In this document: positions 1-8,659 of the stretch, one piece after another | Layout: the number at the start of each line of letters is the position of its first letter | Position numbering within the stretch: position 1 is the stretch's first letter | Origin: an uncultured Pseudomonadota bacterium | GTDB taxonomy: Bacteria > Myxococcota_A > UBA796 > SXON01 | Reading direction: 5' to 3' | Assembly: GCA_903875225.1 (NCBI GenBank) | Contig: CAIQVJ010000136.1 | Coordinates: 1 to 64,000 of the forward strand | Length of the DNA: 64,000 nt | Made by a program: the position numbers and the translations under genes | The notes under the pieces: model-generated | What the model was told of the DNA's origin: nothing | What the model saw: the letters and a program-made list of their open reading frames with translations, nothing else | Database searches by the model: none

Positions 1-10
1 CCCCGTCGTG

Positions 11-253
11 GGGATGCCCGCATCCTCGCGAGTTCGATCCGCGTGGCGGCAAGAACTGGCGTGGATGACCGCATCCCCGCGGGCTCGATCCGCGTGGCGG
101 CAAGAACTGGCGAGGATGACCGCATCCCGGCGAGTTCGATCCGCGTGGCGGCAAGAACTGGCGTGGATACCCGCATCCCTGCGAGTTCGATCCGCGTGGC
201 GGCAAGAACTGGCGAGGATGACCGCATCCTCGCGAGTTCGATCCGCGTGGCGG
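11..253. repeat. 51-bp tandem repeat array
   Basis: Five copies of a 51-bp unit are anchored by the string tcgatccgcg at 34, 85, 136, 187 and 238, each exactly 51 bp apart. A partial copy lies to the left and the last copy decays after about 253. Units differ by a few substitutions, and copies alternate between ggcgtggat and ggcgaggat, giving a 102-bp higher-order period. There are no spacers, so this is not CRISPR. The unit is a multiple of three, so several frames stay open through it, but no start site or conserved protein supports coding. It begins just past the stop of the kinase gene. The array may continue left of the window. Confidence 0.85.
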
Positions 254-296
254 GCGGCGCGGGAGGGTGAGCGCGCTGCCCCAATCGCCTGAATAC

Positions 297-2303
297 CTAC
301 TTCCTGCAGGCCTCCGCGCGCCCGGCCATCGCGGTCTGCAGGTCCGCCCAGGGCTGGTCGGGGTAGAGCGTCGCGGTCTTCGCGATCACGTCCTCGGCGA
401 GCGCAACGCAGCTTCGTGCGGCGTCGCCGACCGCGATGCACCAGGGGTCGCCCTTCACCACCCAGTCGCCGCGCTTCTGGGAGATCGCGACCGCGTCGCA
501 GCCGGCGCCTGCGGAGTGGTACGCATGGGCGATCGTCGTCTTGTTGGCCCCAGCCGCGTCGAACAGCGCGTCGGCGAGCGTGAAGTAGCGGGGCAGATCG
601 CGGGCGAGGCCGGCGTAGTCCATGCAATCCTGCTCGAGCTCCAGGGCGTTGACGGGACCGAACGGGAGCCACGGTTTGGCAGCATCGCAGGCGCTCAACA
701 CCGCGGTGAGGCGCTGGGGTGCCTCGCCAGACTTCGCCGTCACGGCCTGCTCGGCGAGCTCACCCCGAACCAGGACCTCGGTCCAGCTCGCCTCGACCTG
801 GAGCCAGCTCCACTCGTCCTCGGCAGGAAGGAGCGTACGCAGCGTGGTGATCGCGTCCAGCGCGCGATCGCAGTGGCCCGCGGAGGTCGCGTCCGCGTGG
901 TTGAGCCGACACGCGCCGCCCTCCACGGTCGCGCGTGCCATCCAGGCGGCGGGCTCCTTCGCCCCGGCGCCGTCGAGGGCGGCGATGGCCTCGGAGTACT
1001 TCCCGGCGTCCCACTTGCGCGCGGAGTCCTGCCAACCCTGCTCCCACACCAGGGCAAGCGCGCGCACTGCGGTCGCGTGCGGGGTTCCCCGGGTCTCCCA
1101 GGCGGCGTCCGCCTGCGCCCGGATGGCGGTGCGTTGGGAGGTGTCCCTGTTCACGACGGGGCTCGTCTTGTAGAGCTTCAAGGCCATCAGCGCCTCATCG
1201 GCGCCGGCGTCGGCGATGGCGATCTGGCTCCGGTCCCACCACGTGAACAGGCCCGTGCAGGTGCCGACGCCGAGCACGCCCCCGGCGAGCAAAAGCATCA
1301 GGCAGCTCCGGAGGGCGTAGGGCTTCGGCGGCTCCGGCGCGGGTCTGGGCGGCTGCGGCACGCTGGGGAGGGTCGGCGCGGTGGTCTCGGGCACGCGTTC
1401 CGTAGCGAGGTCGTCGACGCGCTGGGTCTTCTCGCCGGCGGCGTCCGCCTCGGTGTGGGGGACGACCGCGCGGAGGGGCTCGTCGTTCCAGTCGACGAGG
1501 GTGGCTTCGGGATCGTGGAGCCGGGCCACGAGCGCCACGGTCTTCGGGCGCAGCAGGGGCTGGCGATGCCAGCAGGCGTCCACCGGCTCGCGCCAGTGCA
1601 CGGGCACGTCGTTGTCGAACAGTTCTCGGACCAGCTTGCCAAAGGCCCAGAGGTCGCTCGCCAGGTAGGTCTGCTGCTCCTGGCGCTGCTCAGGGGCCGC
1701 CCACGACATGGTCAGATCGCGGGTGGGTACCGCCATCCGGGGCCCACCCACCTCGCGCATCGTGTCCAGATCGATCAGCGAGACCTCGCCGTTCGGGCCG
1801 ATGATCAGGTTCTCGGCCTTGAGATCGCCGTAAGCGACGTTGGAGTTGTGCAGGGCGGCGAGGATCCGTCCCACACCGCGTGCAATCGGGATGCGGAGGT
1901 GGGGCTCCACCCGCAGCCGGTGCAGCGGCTCCCCATCGATCCACTCGGTGGTGATGTAGACGAAGCCGTCTGCGGTGAGCCCTGCATCGAGCACCTGGGG
2001 CCACCGGGGCTCCACCCCCGCGAGCGTCGCCGAGCCCGGCACCGGGCCGGTGAGCGTGGGAATCCGCGCTGCCACGCGGTAGCCCTCGATCGTGAGCTGG
2101 ATGTTCTCCGGCAGGTTCACCGCAGACCCCTGGCCGCGCAGCACGATGCTCCGGATGGTCGTGCCGAGGTTCGCGTGCAGGCGATCACGCGCGATGATGC
2201 GGGTGACGCAGTCGCGGCCTGCATACTGCGTGCGCCACACCTCGCGTTGACCGGGCGCGCCTCCCAGCCGCGAGACGGCGACGTGGTTTGCGATCGGGAT
2301 CAC
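297..2303 (-). CDS. Transmembrane Ser/Thr protein kinase with Cys-rich C-terminal region
   Basis: This 668-residue protein starts at a GTG. The cytoplasmic kinase domain (about residues 100-280) has the catalytic loop YGDLKAEN (Asp160, Lys162, Asn165) and a DFG-equivalent LIDLD (Asp178), followed by an APE-like AAPEQ and SDLWAFGKL. The Gly-rich loop and the N-lobe Lys are not obvious, so the N-lobe is divergent. A Pro-rich linker leads to one membrane segment at about 332-354. The roughly 310-residue extracytoplasmic part is helical, TPR-like and rich in Cys, with no PASTA repeats. It is last in an operon whose other genes match the mycobacterial PknB/PstP/RodA/PbpA locus, so a role in controlling cell-wall synthesis is inferred. 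Confidence 0.85.
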   Translation of the reverse strand: MIPIANHVAVSRLGGAPGQREVWRTQYAGRDCVTRIIARDRLHANLGTTIRSIVLRGQGSAVNLPENIQLTIEGYRVAARIPTLTGPVPGSATLAGVEPRWPQVLDAGLTADGFVYITTEWIDGEPLHRLRVEPHLRIPIARGVGRILAALHNSNVAYGDLKAENLIIGPNGEVSLIDLDTMREVGGPRMAVPTRDLTMSWAAPEQRQEQQTYLASDLWAFGKLVRELFDNDVPVHWREPVDACWHRQPLLRPKTVALVARLHDPEATLVDWNDEPLRAVVPHTEADAAGEKTQRVDDLATERVPETTAPTLPSVPQPPRPAPEPPKPYALRSCLMLLLAGGVLGVGTCTGLFTWWDRSQIAIADAGADEALMALKLYKTSPVVNRDTSQRTAIRAQADAAWETRGTPHATAVRALALVWEQGWQDSARKWDAGKYSEAIAALDGAGAKEPAAWMARATVEGGACRLNHADATSAGHCDRALDAITTLRTLLPAEDEWSWLQVEASWTEVLVRGELAEQAVTAKSGEAPQRLTAVLSACDAAKPWLPFGPVNALELEQDCMDYAGLARDLPRYFTLADALFDAAGANKTTIAHAYHSAGAGCDAVAISQKRGDWVVKGDPWCIAVGDAARSCVALAEDVIAKTATLYPDQPWADLQTAMAGRAEACRK

Positions 2304-2370
2304 GCGTCACCCAGCGCAAGTGCGGCGATGCGGGGGGCCGGGCCCCGAGCGAGGAGGTGGGACCGGGATC

Positions 2371-5300
2371 TCACTCCGACGCGCTCGGCAGGTACTGGAG
2401 CTGCTGCAGACTCTCGGCGATGTCGACGGTGAGCGGGCCGGCGACCGTGGCGCCGAACCCGGCGTGCGGGGCCACCGCCGCGATCACGTAGCGACCGGGC
2501 ACGGAGGGAGCGCAGTCCTCGGCGTCGGTGGGCTCGACGATCGCGACGAACCACGAGTGGGGCTGGCCCTCGGACTTCGCCTTGACCCCGTAGGGGGCTT
2601 CGTCCCGGTTGCCGGGGGCGTCGGCGGTGCCGGTCTTGCCGTACATGCGCACGCCCGGGAGCTTTCGAAGGTGGACGCCCGTGCCGGAGTCCATCACCTT
2701 CTTCATGCCGGCGAGCACCGGCGCGAGGGCGGAGGGGTCATCGAGCAGCCGGGCTTCGGTGCACGCACGGTCGCTGCGGAGCTCGCAGGAGCGGTAGGTC
2801 CCGCCGTTGGCGATGGCGGCGGTGAACTGTGCAGCCTGCGTGACCGTCCAGGCCGCGGCGCCCTGCCCGAAGCCCGTGAGCGCGAGCCGACGGCTGCCGT
2901 TCGAGCCGATCCCGGTGTACGGACCGTCGGGCTCGCCCTTGAGCGTCGGCAGGCCGAAGCCGACCCCCGCCGCGAGCAGATCCCGGTAGGGCTGCGGCCC
3001 GAGCGTGAGCCCAAGTTGCCCGAAGTACACGTTGGAGGACTGCGCGAGCGCGGCGATCAGGTCGACGGACCCCGTGCCCCCGCCATCGCCGTGGTTGTGG
3101 ATCGATCGGGTCCAGCCCGGGAGGGTGAACTCAGGCCCGCACGTGTACCTCGGATCGGACGAAAGCGGGCAGATCGCGCCATCCGCGGGTGCGCCGGCGG
3201 AGACGAGCCCGGTGCGGATCGCGGCGACCGAGGTGAGGATCTTGAACACCGACCCGGCCTGCAGGTAGCCGTAGTTCCCGCTGCCCGTCTTGTCGGCCCA
3301 GGGCCCGTAGATCCCCATGAACTTCGGATCCCCGGACTCCCGCAGGGTGCGCCAGTCGCTCTTGTCGGAGCTGCGCGGCGCGGCCGGGTCGTAGTCCGGC
3401 CACTGCGCGCGAGCGAGGATCTGGCCGGTCGCGGGGTCGATCACGACGGCTGCAGCCACACCGACCCTGCTCTTCGCGGCAGCCTTCCGGACGGCGATGG
3501 CGACCGCCCCCTGCAACCGTGCGTCCAGGGTCGTCTGCAACGACCGGCTCGCGACGTCGTCCGAGAGGGCCTTGATCGCCTGCCCGCGGGCTTCCAGGGG
3601 CAACCGCACGATGGGCAGCAGGCTGGAGAAGTCGGGAGTGGAGAGCGCAACCCGGCGTACGGTCGCCGCAGGGTCTCCCCCCCGGCGGATGAGCTCTGCC
3701 TTCGCGCGAGCCTCCTCATCCGGGGCCGGGGTGTTCGTGCTCCTCACGGCGAGGAGCACGCGGTCCCGGCCGTTCACCGCGCCGAGCCAGATCGCGGGGC
3801 CATCGCCGGCGTCCGGGTAGCCGCGCAGCTTCTGGTCCTCGAGCCGCTCGAGGCTCCACGGCGCGCGGAGCACGCTGGAGTCCGCCGGTCCCAACAGGGT
3901 TCCGAGCGCGGTCCCCAGTGGGTCGATGCGGGTGCCCGGCTCTGGCGAGGCGGCGAGGGGCTGCCCGTTCCTGTCGAGGATCGTGCCGCGCCGGATGTTG
4001 TCTGCCACGAACCGGATGCGGCGATCGAACTCCAGCCTCGGCTGGCCCTCCTCCAGCGTGGTGACGGCCGGCCGCAGGGTCGTCTCGTCGCGCCAGGCCA
4101 CCGCCTCCAGGCCCGTGATCACGATCGCACCGATGGCGAGGGCCACCACGCCCATGCCCGCCTCACGCAGGCCTGCCCCGAGCTCGGCCATCTCGTCGGT
4201 GCGCGCGCGAAGGGCGCCGTCCTCCGCGAGCCTGCCCACGAGCGCCACCGCAACGACGAAGGCCACCATGCCTGTCTTTCCGTGCGACAGGAACGGCACG
4301 ACGACCCCGGTGAGCGGGATCAGGCCGAGGGTGCCCGAGAGGATCGTCGCGGCCTGGAAGGCGAGCAGGAAGCCGACGCCCGCGGCCATCATCGCGCGTT
4401 CCGGAGTGCGGCTGCGCATTCCGACGTGGAGGGTCGAGAGCACGAGCCCCACCAGGATCGCGAGGTACAGGGTGCCGCCAGCCTGCCCGAGCTCCTCGAC
4501 GAGGTGCGCGAACGCGAGGTCGGTGTGGCCCGCCGCCAGCGCGCCCGGGAACGCATCTCCGAGCCCGACGCCGCTGAACCCGCCCGCCGCGAGCGCCCAG
4601 CGGGCCATCGCGATCTGGTCGCCGTGCGCCAGCCCGTTCAACCACGGGTCTGCCCACATGCGGATCCGCAGCTCGACGGTGGCCGAGCCCGTGATCGTGG
4701 GGTCGAGCCAGAGCGCGAGGATCAGCCCCAGTCCGAGGCTCACGGCGAGCCCGACCCACCCCACGCTGCGGGTGACCACGAAGAACTGCGCGAGGAACAC
4801 GCCCCCGATGATCAGCGTGGGGCCGAGGTCCTTCACAGCGAGCATGCCGCCGAGCGTCGCCACGAGCGCCACGACCGCCGAGAGGAGGAGGCGCGGACGA
4901 GGGAACTTCAGGAAGCTCACGCGGTTGCGCTGGTAGCGCAGCTTGGAAGCGCGTCGGCCGAGCTCGACGGCGATGAACATCACCGCGCCCAGCTTCGCGA
5001 GCTCGATCGGCTGGACGATGAGCCCGGCGAGATCGAGGTTCACCTTCTGGTCGGAGTTCCCGGGCGCATCTCCGAAGATGGCCATGATGCCGAAGATGGC
5101 GAGGACCAGACCGGCGAGCGGCCAGCGCGCCTTTGGCAACCACTCGCCGGGATCGAAGGGCAGGATCAGCACCAACGCACCGAGGACGCAGGCGATGAGC
5201 ACGCCGTTGGCGAACCCCGGCCCCGGCCAGGAGAGCGCGAAGGGGTTGCCGTACCCAAGCTGCACGCAGAGCCCGAGCGCGAGGGCGGTGGCCAGGGCCG

Positions 5301-5559
5301 GGAGCAGCAGCGGCGTGGGGATGTGCTGGCCCCGGCGCCGGCTGGCGACCGCTCGCGCCGCGATGAGCACGGCGATCGAGGCGCCCCACTCGATCATCGC
5401 GATGTGCCCCGCGGCGATCACGCCGGCGGCGTCGAGGCCCGCCCCCTGCAGGCCACGCAGCGCAGCAGCGGCCAGGACGCCGTCGATCGCGTACTGGGCG
5501 CCCAACGCCCCCACCACGCCGATCAGCGCCAGGAGCCCAAGCTCGACGAGCAGCGGCAT
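2371..5559 (-). CDS. SEDS glycosyltransferase - class B PBP fusion (RodA-PbpA)
   Basis: A single 1062-residue protein joins both halves of the SEDS/bPBP peptidoglycan polymerase. Residues 1-490 are a polytopic RodA/FtsW domain with the loop AGHTDLAFAHLVEELG (the catalytic Asp of the family is Asp347) and a C-terminal LTGVVVPFLSHGKTG block. After a last membrane segment (about 468-485) comes a transpeptidase domain with AGSVFK (Ser770, Lys773), SSN (841-843) and KTGT (975-978), so both active sites look intact. The ATG at 5559 shares one base with the stop of the PP2C gene (TGATG) and is preferred over a longer reading from 5892, whose N-terminus is low-complexity Arg/Pro/Gly. RodA and PBP2 are usually separate proteins. 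Confidence 0.93.
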   Translation of the reverse strand: MPLLVELGLLALIGVVGALGAQYAIDGVLAAAALRGLQGAGLDAAGVIAAGHIAMIEWGASIAVLIAARAVASRRRGQHIPTPLLLPALATALALGLCVQLGYGNPFALSWPGPGFANGVLIACVLGALVLILPFDPGEWLPKARWPLAGLVLAIFGIMAIFGDAPGNSDQKVNLDLAGLIVQPIELAKLGAVMFIAVELGRRASKLRYQRNRVSFLKFPRPRLLLSAVVALVATLGGMLAVKDLGPTLIIGGVFLAQFFVVTRSVGWVGLAVSLGLGLILALWLDPTITGSATVELRIRMWADPWLNGLAHGDQIAMARWALAAGGFSGVGLGDAFPGALAAGHTDLAFAHLVEELGQAGGTLYLAILVGLVLSTLHVGMRSRTPERAMMAAGVGFLLAFQAATILSGTLGLIPLTGVVVPFLSHGKTGMVAFVVAVALVGRLAEDGALRARTDEMAELGAGLREAGMGVVALAIGAIVITGLEAVAWRDETTLRPAVTTLEEGQPRLEFDRRIRFVADNIRRGTILDRNGQPLAASPEPGTRIDPLGTALGTLLGPADSSVLRAPWSLERLEDQKLRGYPDAGDGPAIWLGAVNGRDRVLLAVRSTNTPAPDEEARAKAELIRRGGDPAATVRRVALSTPDFSSLLPIVRLPLEARGQAIKALSDDVASRSLQTTLDARLQGAVAIAVRKAAAKSRVGVAAAVVIDPATGQILARAQWPDYDPAAPRSSDKSDWRTLRESGDPKFMGIYGPWADKTGSGNYGYLQAGSVFKILTSVAAIRTGLVSAGAPADGAICPLSSDPRYTCGPEFTLPGWTRSIHNHGDGGGTGSVDLIAALAQSSNVYFGQLGLTLGPQPYRDLLAAGVGFGLPTLKGEPDGPYTGIGSNGSRRLALTGFGQGAAAWTVTQAAQFTAAIANGGTYRSCELRSDRACTEARLLDDPSALAPVLAGMKKVMDSGTGVHLRKLPGVRMYGKTGTADAPGNRDEAPYGVKAKSEGQPHSWFVAIVEPTDAEDCAPSVPGRYVIAAVAPHAGFGATVAGPLTVDIAESLQQLQYLPSASE

Positions 5560-6881
5560 CACGGCGCCGTCGGCGCTTGTGGGGCCGGGCTGGGCGGGGC
5601 GGGCGGGCTGAAGACGTCCAGGCCCGTGCCGTAGCTCGAGGTCACCGTTGTGGTGACCACGCCCTCGGTCGAGGTGGACCCGATGGTCGTGATCAACCCC
5701 AGCAGGTCGACGTGGGGAGGGGGGCCGGCCGGGGTGACGGGCCCGGCGATCGTGAGCGCCCCGACCTGCACACGGCTGTCGACGAGCGTGAAGTCGGAGC
5801 CGTCGTCGAGCTCCACCCTGAAGGTCCCGTCGAGGCGGAGGACGGCCCGGTCGATGCGCACATGGGCGCCCTTGCCCACGTGGATCGTCCACGACACACC
5901 GGAGAGGTCGGCCCCGCGGATGTCCAGCAGCCGGCCCGGGGCCACGTCCACGTGCTCACCGGGGGGGAAGGCGACGGGGTCTGTGCTCTTCACGAAGGTG
6001 TCGTGCTGGACGTCGCTCGGGAGCGTGGCCGGGCGCCTGAGCCCGGCACCGAGCCCGCCCCAGATGCCCACGGTCATGGCGAGCCCGATCAGCAGTACGA
6101 GCACCGGCACGGCGAGCGCGACGGTGAGCCGGGGCACGCGGGGCCCCCGACGGAATCGTGCGACGCGGACGACGACGACCGTGACGTTGTCGGGTCCGCC
6201 GCGGGCGAGCGCCAGGGCGACCAGCTTCTGCGCGGCGGAGTCGGCGTCCACTTTTCGGGAATGGATCGCCAGCAGTGTGGATTCGAGCTCCTTGGGCTCG
6301 ACCGGGCCGTGGAGCCCATCGCTGCAGAGCACCAGCAGATCGCCGTACCCCACGGGGTGTCGCCCCGTCTGCACCCAGTCCTCCTGCATCTGCTTCCGAC
6401 CGAGGTCGCGGGCCACCGCCTGCCTGCCGGGCTGATCCGGCATCGGCTGCACGTGGTCGGTCGTGAGCACACGCACCCCGCGCCTGTCCACCTTGTAGAG
6501 CCGGGTGTCCCCCACGTGCGCGATGCCGATGAACCTCCCGTTGTCCTCGAACCGCATCGCGGTGGCCACGGCGCCCATGCTCGCGTGGAGTGGGTTCTTG
6601 GCCCCGTCGGCGAGGATGCGCTCCCGCGCCTCGGCCATCGCCCGGGCCAGCAGCGTTTCGCTGGGGCCCTTCTGATCGGCCACCTGCGCCAGGGTGGCGA
6701 TCGCGATCGCGGCAGCGACCTCGCCCGACTCCTCCCCGCCCATGCCGTCCACTACGGCGAAGAGCCCCTCGTCGGGCTTGCAGAGGAGCGCGTCCTCGTT
6801 GTTCGTGCGCACCTTGCCCGCGTGTGTGCGTGCGGCTGCGTCCATCCGCTTCCAGGGGCGCCAGTTTGGGGTGCTCAGCAT
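5559..6881 (-). CDS. PP2C-family Ser/Thr phosphatase with membrane anchor (PstP-like)
   Basis: This 440-residue protein has a complete PP2C catalytic domain (about 15-240): RTNNED, VVDGMGGEESGE (Asp45, Gly46), AHVGDTRLY, LCSDGL and GGPDNVTVVVV, which are the metal-binding and structural motifs of the family. A membrane segment at about 252-276 and a roughly 160-residue extracytoplasmic tail of beta-rich, Pro/Thr-rich sequence follow. The first ATG overlaps the preceding FHA gene by 7 bp. A second ATG at 6845 has a better GGAAG upstream and may be the true start. By context it should dephosphorylate the kinase, the FHA partners or the SEDS-PBP of the same operon; that is inference from the mycobacterial locus. 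Confidence 0.92.
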   Translation of the reverse strand: MLSTPNWRPWKRMDAAARTHAGKVRTNNEDALLCKPDEGLFAVVDGMGGEESGEVAAAIAIATLAQVADQKGPSETLLARAMAEARERILADGAKNPLHASMGAVATAMRFEDNGRFIGIAHVGDTRLYKVDRRGVRVLTTDHVQPMPDQPGRQAVARDLGRKQMQEDWVQTGRHPVGYGDLLVLCSDGLHGPVEPKELESTLLAIHSRKVDADSAAQKLVALALARGGPDNVTVVVVRVARFRRGPRVPRLTVALAVPVLVLLIGLAMTVGIWGGLGAGLRRPATLPSDVQHDTFVKSTDPVAFPPGEHVDVAPGRLLDIRGADLSGVSWTIHVGKGAHVRIDRAVLRLDGTFRVELDDGSDFTLVDSRVQVGALTIAGPVTPAGPPPHVDLLGLITTIGSTSTEGVVTTTVTSSYGTGLDVFSPPAPPSPAPQAPTAP

Positions 6882-7702
6882 GGGTACAGCTCGAGTTTCA
6901 GCTCGCCGGAGAGCACCAGCTCCACGGGTAACGGCACCTTCACCGCCTGCCCGGGCGCGAGCGACTGCCCACCCACGACGACGGGGTTCGACTCTCCCGG
7001 CTCCCGCGTGACGATGGCGGCAAGCGGCTTCTCAGCCTCGATCTGCACGCTCACCTGACGCTTGTTGATGCGTCCCGTCGCTCCCGGGATCGCGATGTGC
7101 TCGGGGCCCGGGCTCGGGCAGGACCGACCGAGCACGTACCGCAGCCCGGCCACCAGTGGGATGGTGCCCGTAGCGTGCTTGATGACAGCGCTCCCCGCCC
7201 GCTCCGTCTTCGCCCCGGCGAGCGCCGGACCGCCTGCAACGACCTTGTCGAGCCGCACGGTCACCTCTCCCGCCGTCGAGGCGGTGATCTTCTCGTCCGC
7301 GTTCCAGTCGACCTTCAGCACGCCGTGGCCGAGCTCGACTTCGCTGCCTTCGTCCACGTGGAGTCGCAGCACGGGGGTGCCCAGGTAGGTCGCCTTGAGC
7401 TTGAGCACCTCGTCCTCGAGCGCCGGGCCGAGCTGGTGCTGCAGGGTCGGCGCCTTCTTGCGCAGGCCCTCGTAGTCCCGCCGATCCAGGAACAGCCGGA
7501 AGTCGTTCCACACCTGCAACCGGCCCTCCACGTCGAGGTTGGTACAGTTCTTCAGGACCGCGCGGAGCGCCTGGGCCACGGCGAATGCGTCGACCTCGAC
7601 TGTCTTCGGCCCCCCGAACATCGAGGTGAGGATGCTCTTGTTCGGCCGCTTGACCTGGGAGAAGTCGATGGCGTACCGGTTGGCGTCGAGCTGTTTGATC
7701 AT
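6875..7702 (-). CDS. FHA-domain-like protein (FhaB position)
   Basis: This 275-residue soluble protein has no signal peptide or membrane segment. The C-terminal third (about 185-275) reads as a divergent FHA domain: YVLGRS corresponds to the first GR motif, then come an HIAIPG strand, a degenerate Ser/His stretch around KRQVSVQIEA, and a final glycine-turn/hydrophobic pattern. The canonical phosphothreonine-binding SxxH is not clearly kept, so binding may be altered. The N-terminal 180 residues are not recognised. The start overlaps the upstream FHA gene by 4 bp (ATGA), and the gene occupies the fhaB position of the actinobacterial locus. The FHA call is moderate; translation of the gene is near certain. 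Confidence 0.75.
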   Translation of the reverse strand: MIKQLDANRYAIDFSQVKRPNKSILTSMFGGPKTVEVDAFAVAQALRAVLKNCTNLDVEGRLQVWNDFRLFLDRRDYEGLRKKAPTLQHQLGPALEDEVLKLKATYLGTPVLRLHVDEGSEVELGHGVLKVDWNADEKITASTAGEVTVRLDKVVAGGPALAGAKTERAGSAVIKHATGTIPLVAGLRYVLGRSCPSPGPEHIAIPGATGRINKRQVSVQIEAEKPLAAIVTREPGESNPVVVGGQSLAPGQAVKVPLPVELVLSGELKLELYPC

Positions 7703-8505
7703 GGCGTGACCCGGGTCGGAGGGAGACTGCCCGGAGCCGATGCTTCCTCGGGCATTCGTTCAACGCGCAGGGTGAGCAGACCGGACACCCCATCGTGAAA
7801 TTCCAGGCGATCGCCGACGGCCACCGGCGCGCGACCGGATGCTGTGAGGTGGGGCCGGATCTTGGCTCCGTCGGCCTTCACGACGACCAGGAAGTCCTTC
7901 TGCTGGCGACTCACGATCTCGAGGAACGCGCCGGTGCGCTCGATCACCGCCGCCGCCCGGCTGATCCAGGGCAGGGTGTCGGTGAGGATCACGTCGTTGG
8001 CGACGCGCTGATCGTCTCCGTGCTCCTGGTGCCAGCGCCCTCTCCCGAGGCGCCATTCGCGCTGTGAGAGCTGCACCAGGAAGACGTCGCCGTCCTTGTC
8101 GCCTCCCTCGACTACGAACTGCGCCTGGATGCCCATCGTGTCGTCCTCCACGGCGACCCGGTTGTGCTCACCCAGCGCCACCACGTACCTGCGTGCGGGC
8201 AGGATCCCCGGCTCGGTGAGCCGGTTCTTCAACATCGCGTCGAGATCCTGCTCGAATTGCTGGTCCGCGACGAACCGCCGCAAGCTCTCGATGCTGCCGT
8301 CCCGGGCCGTCACCCGGATGATCACCCCCGGGGGGAAGACCTCCTTGCCTTTGGCTCCATGGCGCTTGAGCTTGAGGATGCCGTCGCACGCTTCGCGCAG
8401 CAGGTCTTCGCGGCCGAGCTCGTCGTCCCCCGCGGCAGCGACTGTCTCGGCCGTGCCTCTCACCACGTTGCCGAGCGCGGACTTCACCTTTTCGAACCAG
8501 TGCAT
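7699..8505 (-). CDS. FhaA-like protein (DUF3662-like N-terminus plus FHA domain)
   Basis: This 268-residue protein is first in the operon. The N-terminal half (about 1-115) begins MHWFEKVKSALGNVV and has the helix/sheet pattern of the DUF3662 domain found at the start of mycobacterial FhaA. The C-terminal half (about 145-255) is an FHA domain: WRLGRG, NDVILTDTLPWISR (the Ser/Arg of the phosphothreonine site), AAVIERTGAFLEI and a glycine-rich end. FhaA reads kinase phosphorylation and binds envelope-assembly factors in mycobacteria; here the partner is unknown. A GGGAG lies 7 nt before the ATG. Reading downstream it is coupled by ATGA to the second FHA gene. There is no membrane segment. Confidence 0.8.
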   Translation of the reverse strand: MHWFEKVKSALGNVVRGTAETVAAAGDDELGREDLLREACDGILKLKRHGAKGKEVFPPGVIIRVTARDGSIESLRRFVADQQFEQDLDAMLKNRLTEPGILPARRYVVALGEHNRVAVEDDTMGIQAQFVVEGGDKDGDVFLVQLSQREWRLGRGRWHQEHGDDQRVANDVILTDTLPWISRAAAVIERTGAFLEIVSRQQKDFLVVVKADGAKIRPHLTASGRAPVAVGDRLEFHDGVSGLLTLRVERMPEEASAPGSLPPTRVTP

Positions 8506-8659
8506 GCGGGAACTCCCGTGGCGTCCGATCTATCCGGCACTGGACACATGCGCCCCCCTCCACCCCCGACGCTGTTTCTCCGACGCCTGCCGGGTCGGTC
8601 CTGGGGGGAGTGAGCGGGCCGAGCGCTACCAGTTCGAGGGTCGCAACCCGAAAACGCCG

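Noticed and set aside
11-253. CRISPR array at the left edge
   Set aside because: Repeats are contiguous 51-bp units with no unique spacers and no cas genes nearby.
2320-5634. Very long plus-strand open frame opposite the SEDS-PBP gene
   Set aside because: It is low-complexity Arg/Gly/Pro/Asp sequence produced by high GC opposite a gene with intact catalytic motifs; no domain or Shine-Dalgarno.
5560-5892. N-terminal extension of the SEDS-PBP protein to GTG 5892
   Set aside because: 111 residues of low-complexity sequence within the PP2C gene; the TGATG overlap at 5559 gives a clean membrane start.
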